This document shows, piece after piece, positions 1 to 6,537 of a stretch of 64,000 nucleotides of DNA. The first letter of the stretch is position 1. Each line of letters begins with the position of its first letter. Origin of the DNA: Micromonospora okii (GTDB lineage: Bacteria; Actinomycetota; Actinomycetes; Mycobacteriales; Micromonosporaceae). A model generated the notes under the pieces. The model was not told where the DNA came from, did not search any database, and was given only the letters and a program-made list of their open reading frames with translations. Location of the stretch: assembly GCF_020884795.1 (NCBI RefSeq), contig NZ_BBZF01000013.1, positions 511,167 to 575,166 of the forward strand, read 5' to 3'. The position numbers and the translations under genes are program-made.

Positions 1-1527
1 GAGCAGCAGCAGCCGGTGCCGCACCCGCCACACCGAGAAGAAGAGCCCGCCCGCGGCGAGCGCGTACAGCGCGAAGCCGGGGAGCAGGGTCATCTCCGGG
101 CTCCAGGGCAGGGTCGCCCGCGCCGCCTCGTGCATTCCGCCCCAGGGCCGCGACTCCGCCGGGGCGGTGAAGAAGCCCAGGAACGGCGGGGAGTAGACGC
201 CGATGTCCGCCAGGGTCCGCTCCGCGTTCGGGTGCAGCTCCGTGACCTTGAAGTAGGGGATCGCCAGCAGCCCGCCCACCCCGGCGAACAGCACCGCGCC
301 GACCGCGTCCGCGACGAGCAACCGCGCCCCGAACGGGCGGCGCGCCGGCCGGCGCCGGACGAACCAGGTGACGGCGGCGACCAGCGTCGCCCCCGCCAGC
401 ACGTACGCGAACGGCAGCCCGATGCCGAAGCCCAGGCTGAGCTGCCAGGCGGCCACCGCCCAGCCCGCATACACCCACCCGACGCGCCGCCGCTCGGGGC
501 GGTAGCCGTGGCGCAGCGACCAGCCGTGCCCCCGGGCCAGCATGGCCAGCGCGAGCGGGATGCCGCCGTTGGAGATGATGTGCAGGTGCCCCGCCTGGGC
601 GAGCAGCCACGGCGCGTACGCGTAGCTCGCCCCGGCCACCGCCGCGCCCGCGCGCCCCGCGCCGAGCTGCCGGGCCAGCACGTACGCCCCGAACGTGGCC
701 AGCGCATGGGCCAGCACGAACACGATGTTGTAGCGCAGCAGGGCGGCCTCGGGGCCGGTGCCGATCATGCCGGCCGGTGCGTACCCGAGCAGCGTGTCGG
801 AGAAGGCGAAGCTCCACGGCTCGGGGAAGAACGTGTTGGAGTGCCACAACTGCGCCGGTTCGGTCAGCAGGATGTGCCCTGACCAGGCCATCTGCCAGGC
901 CTGAAGGCTCGGGTCCCAGTAGTCCTGCGGCAGCGTGTACAGCGGGTAGCGCAGCGTCGGCCAGGTGAGCGCGACCGCCAGGGCCAGCGAGGCGACCACG
1001 GCCAGGGTCCACTCGTGGACGCAGAACCGGCCGACCGGCCGCAGCACGCGGCGCAGCCGGCCCGGCACCGGCTCGGGGGCGGGCGCGAACGCCTCCCACA
1101 GGTCCGGCGTCCCACCGGCGCCGTTCCCGCTCTTCTCGTCGCCGTTCCGGCTGGCAGTGCCCTTGCCGTCGCTGCCTTTGTCGTCCGTGCCCTTGCCGTC
1201 GGTGCCCTTCTCGTCGTCGGTCGGCGTGCCCGAGCCGGCCTTCCTCCCGGCGATGTCGTCGGGGCCCTTCCCGCCCGAGACCGGGGCCGTGCCGCCCGAG
1301 TCGGGGGTCTTGCCACCGGAATCGGAAGCCTTGGCGGCGGGAACGGGGGTCTTGCCGGCGGAGTCGGAAGCCTCGGCGGCGGGAGTGGGGGGCTTGCCGG
1401 CCGGAGCGGGGGTCTTGCCGCCGGGCGAGCTGCTACCCGTCGTGGCGTCGGCAGCGGTCTCGTTGCCGGTGCCGCCCACGCTCGGCTTCGCCGCGGCGGT
1501 GGCCTCGTCGGACTGGTCTGTCGTCAT
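1..1527 (-). CDS. Polytopic membrane protein, GT-C glycosyltransferase-like (partial, C-terminus off the left edge)
   Basis: An ATG at 1527 opens a frame of 509 codons that reaches base 1 without a stop, so the protein is cut by the window edge. Residues 1 to about 130 are low-complexity and rich in G, K, T, D and P, with short motifs resembling SDSGGKTP and GTDGKGTD repeated. After that come many hydrophobic segments. The first luminal stretch holds [10 protein letters not shown], followed by an N-T-F-F-P and a F-S-D-T-L-L-G motif, a layout typical of polyprenyl-phosphate-dependent GT-C membrane enzymes. The start overlaps the stop of the upstream endonuclease IV gene as ATGA, so the two are probably translationally coupled. 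The donor, acceptor and exact family are not recognised. The acidic/basic tail could be a cytoplasmic tether. Confidence 0.65.
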   Translation of the reverse strand, partial: MTTDQSDEATAAAKPSVGGTGNETAADATTGSSSPGGKTPAPAGKPPTPAAEASDSAGKTPVPAAKASDSGGKTPDSGGTAPVSGGKGPDDIAGRKAGSGTPTDDEKGTDGKGTDDKGSDGKGTASRNGDEKSGNGAGGTPDLWEAFAPAPEPVPGRLRRVLRPVGRFCVHEWTLAVVASLALAVALTWPTLRYPLYTLPQDYWDPSLQAWQMAWSGHILLTEPAQLWHSNTFFPEPWSFAFSDTLLGYAPAGMIGTGPEAALLRYNIVFVLAHALATFGAYVLARQLGAGRAGAAVAGASYAYAPWLLAQAGHLHIISNGGIPLALAMLARGHGWSLRHGYRPERRRVGWVYAGWAVAAWQLSLGFGIGLPFAYVLAGATLVAAVTWFVRRRPARRPFGARLLVADAVGAVLFAGVGGLLAIPYFKVTELHPNAERTLADIGVYSPPFLGFFTAPAESRPWGGMHEAARATLPWSPEMTLLPGFALYALAAGGLFFSVWRVRHRLLLL

Positions 1528-2315
1528 GCCGCAACGCTCCCCGCGCCGATCCGCTCCCGCAGGAAGGCGATGTCGGCGCCCTGGCCGTCCGCCCCGCCCG
1601 GGGTCTCCACGATCACCGGTGCGTCCGCCGCCCGGATGACGGCCACCACCAGCTCGGGGTCGATCGTGCCGCCGCCGAGGTTGTCGTGCCGGTCCCGCCC
1701 GGAGCCGAACGCGTCCTTCGAGTTGTTGGCGTGCACCAGGTCGATCCGCCCGGTGATCGCCTTGACCCGGTCGACCAGGTCGAGCAGCTCCTCACCACCG
1801 GCGTGGGCGTGGCAGGTGTCGAGGCAGAAGCCCACCTCGTACTCCCCGACGGCGTCCCAGAGCCGGGCCAGCGCGTCGAGACGCCGGGCGCAGGCGTTGT
1901 CGCCGCCGGCGGTGTTCTCGATCAGCACCGGCACGGCGAAGCCACCGGAGTCGGCCGCGTACGCGAAGGTCTTGCGCCAGTTGTCGAAGCCGACCGCCAG
2001 GTCGTCGCCGGCGTTCACGTGCCCGCCGTGCACGATCAGCCCCTTCGCGCCGATCTGCCCCGCCGCGGTGGCGTGGCCGAGCAGCAGCTTGCGGCTGGGA
2101 ATGCGGATGCGGTTGTTCAGCGTCGCCACGTTGATGACGTACGGCGCGTGGACGTAGAGATCGACCTCGGCGGCGCGCAGCAGGTCGGCGTCCTCCCGCT
2201 TTTCCGGGGCCTTCCAGCCCTGCGGGTCGGACAGGAAGAACTGCACGGCCTCTGCCTGTCGGGTGGTCGCCTCCGACAGCGGGTCCGCGGAATCGACGTG
2301 GGCTCCGATACGCAT
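1524..2315 (-). CDS. nfo: Deoxyribonuclease IV (apurinic/apyrimidinic endonuclease)
   Basis: 263-residue TIM-barrel enzyme of the endonuclease IV family, which cuts DNA 5' of abasic sites in base-excision repair using three zinc ions. Family metal-ligand motifs are visible: H-G-G-H near residue 100, I-E-N near 140, [11 protein letters not shown] near 170, and the late [11 protein letters not shown] motif near 205. Length is normal for actinobacterial members. The ATG at 2315 is chosen because it gives the canonical M-R-I-G-A-H start; a longer reading upstream is proline/arginine-rich and not conserved in style. The stop overlaps the start of the next minus-strand gene by ATGA. Confidence 0.9.
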   Translation of the reverse strand: MRIGAHVDSADPLSEATTRQAEAVQFFLSDPQGWKAPEKREDADLLRAAEVDLYVHAPYVINVATLNNRIRIPSRKLLLGHATAAGQIGAKGLIVHGGHVNAGDDLAVGFDNWRKTFAYAADSGGFAVPVLIENTAGGDNACARRLDALARLWDAVGEYEVGFCLDTCHAHAGGEELLDLVDRVKAITGRIDLVHANNSKDAFGSGRDRHDNLGGGTIDPELVVAVIRAADAPVIVETPGGADGQGADIAFLRERIGAGSVAA

Positions 2316-2879
2316 GCAGGCGAGCCTACGTCGCGACGCCGACGCGCGGGGTGACGGCGCGGCCGGGTGGCGGTGTCCGGTGAGGGATCGGCGGGCGTCG
2401 TCGCGCGCCTCGTCGGACCGGTCGGCGTCACCCGGACCACCGCCGGTCGTTGGTTCGGGTGGGATCGACGGTCGGCTCTCCCGGTCCGTTTTCTCCGGAG
2501 GCTCGCATATTCCCGGGTAAAAACTTCCAATTGCACCCACACGTGACGATAGTCATTGTACCGTCAGATAACAGCACGATAAAGCTCCGCGGGGCGTTCC
2601 GGTCCAACCTCATCGGTGTGGTCGTTCCTCCCCAGGTCCCACCCAAGGAATGCGGACGGGACGCCCCGCGGCCCCCGTGGACGGGGCCCGGGTCGACGCG
2701 CGATCGTCGCCCGGGCCCCGTCTCTGTGCGTCGCCTCCGCGACCACGCCCGGGCGGCCCCGTTCCCCGGTGCGCCCGGGAGGCGCGGCCTGCCGAGGCAT
2801 GATCGTCCGGGCCGGGTATCCTGGTCCGGTTGTCCGCGTCCGGCCGGGTTCCCCCGTCCCGGAGCGGGCACGACGCACG
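2316..2879. other. Long intergenic region upstream of rpsF
   Basis: About 560 bases separate the divergent endonuclease IV gene from the rpsF leader. No convincing coding region is seen on either strand. It contains a locally AT-richer patch (about 2505-2600), a strong stem-loop (2680-2722) and a possible -10 element TATCCT at 2817-2822 for the ribosomal operon. Promoters for both flanking genes must lie here or close by. Confidence 0.6.
2680..2722. terminator. Strong stem-loop with 13-bp perfect arms
   Basis: The arms GACGGGGCCCGGG (2680-2692) and CCCGGGCCCCGTC (2710-2722) are exact reverse complements, and the loop extends the stem with CGACG/CGTCG after a one-base bulge. There is no T-run. 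It could be an intrinsic terminator of an unannotated transcript, a processing site, or a DNA cruciform. Its place 210 bases upstream of rpsF, with only a divergent gene behind it, leaves no obvious transcript for it to terminate. Confidence 0.5.
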
Positions 2880-2924
2880 ACCTCCTGCCACGGAAGGACC
2901 GTGGCCGCTTAGCCCACAGGAGGT
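2880..2924 (+). promoter_or_regulatory. Putative S6:S18-binding leader RNA of rpsF, sequestering the ribosome binding site
   Basis: ACCTCCTG (2880-2887) is the exact complement of CAGGAGGT (2917-2924), the Shine-Dalgarno sequence of rpsF, so an 8-bp outer stem can hide it. Inside lies a perfect hairpin, CCACGG (2888-2893) with CCGTGG (2899-2904), and an asymmetric 3' internal loop that begins with CCG at 2905-2907. An outer stem, an inner stem and a CCG-containing 3' bulge are the hallmarks of the known bacterial S6:S18 leader, which lets the S6-S18 complex repress its own operon. The assignment rests on structure and position and was not tested by a covariance search. Confidence 0.65.
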
Positions 2925-2933
2925 GAGCACGTC

Positions 2934-3224
2934 TTGCGTCACTACGAAGTCATGGTGATCCTCGATCCCAGCCTCGAGGAGCGCACCGTCGCCCCGTCGC
3001 TCGACACGTACCTGAACGTGATCCGGACCGCGGGTGGCTCGGTGGAGAAGACCGACGTGTGGGGCCGCCGGCGCCTCGCGTACGAGATCAACAAAAAGGC
3101 CGAGGGCATCTACGCCGTCGTCGACCTGCAGGCCACGCCTGCGGCGGTGGCCGAGCTGGACCGTCAGCTGCGGCTCAACGAGTCCGTGCTGCGCACCAAG
3201 GTCATCCGGCCGGAGATGCGCTAA
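2934..3224 (+). CDS. rpsF: 30S ribosomal protein S6
   Basis: 96-residue S6, a small-subunit platform protein that binds 16S rRNA as a heterodimer with S18. The opening [12 protein letters not shown] and the [12 protein letters not shown] segment are classic family signatures and the length is standard. Translation starts at a TTG at 2934, positioned after AGGAGGTG at 2920-2925; a TTG start combined with a sequestered Shine-Dalgarno fits tight translational control. First gene of the rpsF-ssb-rpsR-rplI operon. The gap to ssb is 97 bases. Confidence 0.97.
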   Translation: MRHYEVMVILDPSLEERTVAPSLDTYLNVIRTAGGSVEKTDVWGRRRLAYEINKKAEGIYAVVDLQATPAAVAELDRQLRLNESVLRTKVIRPEMR

Positions 3225-3321
3225 CAGCATTCAACCCGGTCCACCCGGATCAGCCTCATCGACGCTGTCGTAGGGCTCTGAGAGCCTGTACGGCGAACGA
3301 TGAGTGTGCGAGGAGATGGTC

Positions 3322-3837
3322 ATGGCAGGAGACACCACCATCACGGTCATCGGCAATCTGACCGATGACCCCGAGTTGCGTTTCACCCCCTCGGGGGCCG
3401 CGGTCGCCAAGTTCCGGGTCGCCTCGACGCCCCGGTTCATGGACAAGGCGTCCGGCGAGTGGAAGGACGGCGAGCCGCTCTTCCTCGCGTGCACGGTCTG
3501 GCGTCAGGCCGCCGAGCACGTCGCCGAGTCGCTCCAGCGCGGTGCCCGGGTGATCGTGTCGGGCCGGCTGCGTCAGCGGTCCTACGAGACCCGCGAGGGC
3601 GAGAAGCGCACCGTCATCGAGCTGGAGGTCGACGAGATCGGCCCGTCTCTGCGCTACGCCACGGCGAAGGTGCAGAAGATGTCCCGCTCGGGCGGCGGTG
3701 GCGGCGGCTTCGGCGGCGGTGGTGGTGGCGGTCAGGGCGGCGGCGGAGGCAACTTCGACGACCCCTGGGCCTCCGCCGCTCCGGCACCCTCGCGCGGTGG
3801 TTCGGGTGGCAACTTCGACGAGGAGCCCCCGTTCTAA
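3322..3837 (+). CDS. ssb: Single-stranded DNA-binding protein
   Basis: 171 residues. An N-terminal OB-fold (about 1-115) begins [20 protein letters not shown], followed by a glycine-rich disordered linker containing runs of G and G-G-G-N-F-D. The C-terminus is acidic, D-E-E-P-P-F, the docking tail for replication and repair partners. The ATG at 3322 is preferred over an in-frame ATG at 3304 because AGGAGA at 3311-3316 precedes it and it gives the canonical N-terminus. It coats single-stranded DNA during replication and repair and sits in the ribosomal operon next to rpsR, as in most bacteria. Confidence 0.96.
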   Translation: MAGDTTITVIGNLTDDPELRFTPSGAAVAKFRVASTPRFMDKASGEWKDGEPLFLACTVWRQAAEHVAESLQRGARVIVSGRLRQRSYETREGEKRTVIELEVDEIGPSLRYATAKVQKMSRSGGGGGGFGGGGGGGQGGGGGNFDDPWASAAPAPSRGGSGGNFDEEPPF

Positions 3838-3878
3838 TGGCGCCGAGCGCCCGCGATCGCAAACCAGGAGCACGTGCA

Positions 3879-4118
3879 ATGGCTAAGGCTGCGGCCCTTC
3901 GCAAGCCGAAGAAGAAGGTGAACCCGCTCGACAAGGACGGGATCACCTACATCGATTACAAGGACACCGCGCTGCTGCGCAAGTTCATCTCCGACCGCGG
4001 CAAGATCCGCGCTCGGCGGGTGACCGGCGTGACCTCGCAGCAGCAGCGGCAGATCGCCCGCGCGGTCAAGAACGCCCGCGAGATGGCGCTCCTGCCGTAC
4101 ACGGCCACGGCCCGCTGA
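3879..4118 (+). CDS. rpsR: 30S ribosomal protein S18, cysteine-free form
   Basis: 79-residue S18, partner of S6 on the small-subunit platform. The conserved core [23 protein letters not shown] and the end A-L-L-P-Y-T are all present. The protein has no cysteine. Where zinc-binding actinobacterial S18 proteins have a C-x-x-C pair and a later cysteine/histidine motif, this one has K-V-N-P-L-D and V-T-S-Q-Q-Q. It therefore resembles the zinc-independent (C-minus) class although it lies in the main operon. AGGAG at 3866-3870 is the ribosome binding site. Fourteen bases separate it from rplI. Confidence 0.96.
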   Translation: MAKAAALRKPKKKVNPLDKDGITYIDYKDTALLRKFISDRGKIRARRVTGVTSQQQRQIARAVKNAREMALLPYTATAR

Positions 4119-4132
4119 GAGGAGGCACCGCC

Positions 4133-4579
4133 ATGAAGATCATCCTGACTCAGGAGGTGTCCGGCCTCGGCACCCCGGGCGACATCGTCGAGGTGAAGAA
4201 CGGCTACGGCCGTAACTACCTGCTGCCGCAGGGCTTCGCGATCGCCTGGACCAAGGGTGCGGAGAAGCAGGTCACGGTCATCAAGCGGGCCCGCTCGGCC
4301 CGGGAGATCCGCGACCTCGACCACGCCAACGAGGTCAAGGCCCAGCTCGCGGGCCTCAAGGTCAGCCTGAAGGCCCGCGCCGGCGACGGCGGGCGGCTCT
4401 TCGGCTCGGTCACCCCGGCCGAGATCGTCGACGCCGTCAAGGCGGCCGGCGGCCCCAGCCTGGACCGTCGTCGGCTGGAACTGCCCAGCCACATCAAGTC
4501 GCTCGGCGCGTACCCGGTCAGCATCAAGCTGCACCCCGAGGTCACCGCCAAGTTCGACCTGAACGTCGTCCAGGGCTGA
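4133..4579 (+). CDS. rplI: 50S ribosomal protein L9
   Basis: 148-residue L9 with the N-terminal rRNA-binding domain (M-K-I-I-L-T-Q-E-V, then [11 protein letters not shown] near residue 25), a long connecting helix, and a C-terminal domain ending in a basic, valine-rich strand. It binds 23S rRNA near the L1 stalk and helps reading-frame fidelity. Length is standard. GAGAGGAGG just upstream of the ATG is a strong ribosome binding site. It is the last gene of the operon and is followed by a clear terminator. Confidence 0.97.
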   Translation: MKIILTQEVSGLGTPGDIVEVKNGYGRNYLLPQGFAIAWTKGAEKQVTVIKRARSAREIRDLDHANEVKAQLAGLKVSLKARAGDGGRLFGSVTPAEIVDAVKAAGGPSLDRRRLELPSHIKSLGAYPVSIKLHPEVTAKFDLNVVQG

Positions 4580-4597
4580 CGCCCCGACAGCACCACC

Positions 4598-4633
4598 GCA
4601 GGGCCCGTACCGGTTCGCCGGTGCGGGCCCTGC
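4598..4633 (+). terminator. Intrinsic terminator of the rpsF-rplI operon
   Basis: A 16-bp stem closes a TTCG tetraloop: GCAGGGCCCGTACCGG pairs with CCGGTGCGGGCCCTGC, with one T-G wobble. It lies 19 bases after the rplI stop and faces a convergent gene, so it may work in both directions. No U-tract follows, which is usual in high-GC actinomycetes. Confidence 0.85.
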
Positions 4634-4663
4634 GCACTACCCCCGGGACGGCCGTCCGCCCGG

Positions 4664-6145
4664 TCAGCCGAGGGGCTGACCCGTCGCCACGCTGATCATC
4701 AAGGTCGACAGCCCGCCGCCGACCACCGCCGCCGCCACCGCGACGGTCGCCGGCCGCCAGGGCGTGCCCACCCGGCGTAGCAACAGCGCCACGACGAGGC
4801 TGCCGGCCAGCGCGAGACCGAACCGGGGCAACCCCTCGCCCAGCGAGCCGAGGACGTGCGACCGGGGCGAATCGCAGCCGCCCCCGCCGATGGCGGTCAC
4901 GCAGCCGGCCGGCGGCTCACCGCTGAGCGTCAGCAGCCACACGAGGACCAGCACGGCGGGGAACAGGTAGCAGGCGGCGGTGTACGCCAGCGAACGCAGG
5001 GGCCCGCCCGGAGTCCGGCCGGGCAATTCGTCCCCGCCGCCGGGAAGACTCCCCGACCCCGACTCCGCTCCGGGCCGCCTCTCCGGCTCGGGCCGTGTCT
5101 CCGCCCCTGGCCGTGGCGCGGCGTAATGAGCCACCTGCGACCGTGGCGCGGAGTCCGGCTCACCCATCCACCGGGGATCGTCGCCGGCGAGCCGGCTGCC
5201 GAACCAGAACTCCTCCACATGCTCCGGCCAGGGCCGCTCCTCGGTCGTGTCCCATCCGGCCTGCGGCGCGTCGCCCCGGCCCCGCCGCCCGGGGCCCTCG
5301 CCCCGGTACCGGGCGAACGCCCCGGTCCCGTCCAGGGCGGTTGGGTCGGACGGCGACTCCCACCCGCCCTCGACGCCCGACCGACGCCAGGCGTGCACGC
5401 CCGAGGCATCCCACGGGTCGACCGCCGGCCGATGGGTCACTGCCTCCGCGCCGGCCGCCGGTGCGCCCGCGACGCCCCACCCCGGCGGGTCCACCGCCGG
5501 CCGGGTGAACCCGGATTCGGCCCCCGCCCGGCGGCTGCGGCCGGTCGACCAGCCGTCCACGCCGCGCCCGGGGCCCGGGCCGACGGCGTCGGGGTCACTG
5601 GTGCCCGACCCGGCGCTGCCCGTGGCGTCGCGCCCCGACCAGGGGACCGAGGGGCGGCCCGGCGACTCCGACATCGGCCCCGGCACCCGGTCGTCCTCGG
5701 ACGACTCCGCCCGCCGGCTGCCCACGTATCCCGCGTCACGGAAGGCGCGCCACCCGGCGGTGTGCTCGGAGCCGGCGGCCCCACCGGCCGGCAAAGCCCC
5801 CCACCGGGCCGCCTCGCCGACACGCCGCCATTCGCCGGCCGTTCCGCTGCTGTCGTACGCGGAACCGGAGCGGTACGGAGGGTCGTCATCGTCTTCGGGT
5901 GCCGCATGCCGGCCCCGGCCGTCGGCCCGCCCGACGCCCGACTCCACCGCCCACCGGGGCAGGTACGTCTCGTCCGGCTCCCGTTGCCCCCGCCGTGCGG
6001 CCCGGCGACGGCTCGGCGTGCCGTGGCGCTCGGCGTCCGAGCGGTGCGGATCGGTCGGAGCCCGGCTGCCGAAGGCGTCGAACGGGACGCTCGGCTGCCC
6101 CTCGCGCGGGCTGTCGTCCCCGCGTCCTGAGTCCCGGTGTTTCAC
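4664..6145 (-). CDS. Hypothetical protein with long disordered N-terminus and C-terminal membrane segments
   Basis: 493 residues. Residues 1 to about 390 are hydrophilic and disordered, rich in G, P, R, D, S and W, with scattered G-W and R-R-A-G motifs. Residues from about 395 form three to four transmembrane helices, including A-V-L-V-L-V-W-L-L-T-L and L-A-L-A-G-S-L-V-V-A-L-L-L, with two cysteines (C-V-T and G-G-C-D) in the loop after the first helix. It is convergent with rplI across the terminator at 4598-4633. I do not recognise a family. The architecture, a proline/arginine-rich cytoplasmic tail on a small membrane anchor, is common in actinomycete envelope proteins. The start at 6145 is the most upstream in-frame ATG and may be too early. 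Confidence 0.75.
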   Translation of the reverse strand: MKHRDSGRGDDSPREGQPSVPFDAFGSRAPTDPHRSDAERHGTPSRRRAARRGQREPDETYLPRWAVESGVGRADGRGRHAAPEDDDDPPYRSGSAYDSSGTAGEWRRVGEAARWGALPAGGAAGSEHTAGWRAFRDAGYVGSRRAESSEDDRVPGPMSESPGRPSVPWSGRDATGSAGSGTSDPDAVGPGPGRGVDGWSTGRSRRAGAESGFTRPAVDPPGWGVAGAPAAGAEAVTHRPAVDPWDASGVHAWRRSGVEGGWESPSDPTALDGTGAFARYRGEGPGRRGRGDAPQAGWDTTEERPWPEHVEEFWFGSRLAGDDPRWMGEPDSAPRSQVAHYAAPRPGAETRPEPERRPGAESGSGSLPGGGDELPGRTPGGPLRSLAYTAACYLFPAVLVLVWLLTLSGEPPAGCVTAIGGGGCDSPRSHVLGSLGEGLPRFGLALAGSLVVALLLRRVGTPWRPATVAVAAAVVGGGLSTLMISVATGQPLG

Positions 6146-6537
6146 CGCCGGCGCGTGACCCTCCTGGCCCGAAAGTGCTGCCCACTGTCCAGATGTAGCC
6201 GTTCGCGGGAGATGGTACGGGACGAGGGAGCGGGCAAGCTCACCGGAAATTTGTCATCCACAGGCTGGGGACAGAGTTTCCGCAGCTCAGGGCGATTTCG
6301 GCAAGAATTCCCCAACGGTTTTCCACAACCTGTGCACACCCTACGCACATGGTTGCCCCCCGGCGTCCACAGGTTGTCCCAAGGCTCGTCCACCGGCGCG
6401 GTTGAGTCGCTGACCTCGGGTTCCGTATGGTTGCCTCTCGACCGACGGTGCGATGACCCCCCGATCGACCCGACCGGTCCGATCGGGTGTCGTCACGCCC
6501 GACGGTACTTCGAGCCGACGCAGCGGAGGGGGGACCC
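6146..6537. other. Divergent intergenic region upstream of dnaB
   Basis: 392 bases between a minus-strand gene and dnaB. The segment 6238-6380 is AT-richer than its surroundings and holds several TCCACA-containing motifs like DnaA boxes (separate entry). No reading frame here looks coding. Promoters for dnaB and the divergent gene are expected in this stretch. Confidence 0.6.
6254..6370 (+). promoter_or_regulatory. Cluster of DnaA-box-like motifs upstream of dnaB
   Basis: Three nonamers match TTATCCACA with one or more changes: TCATCCACA at 6254-6262, TTTTCCACA at 6319-6327 and GCGTCCACA at 6362-6370. High-GC actinomycete boxes usually read TTGTCCACA. They lie in the relatively AT-rich part of the dnaB upstream region, so DnaA may regulate replicative helicase expression. 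Binding is inferred from motif similarity only. Confidence 0.4.
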
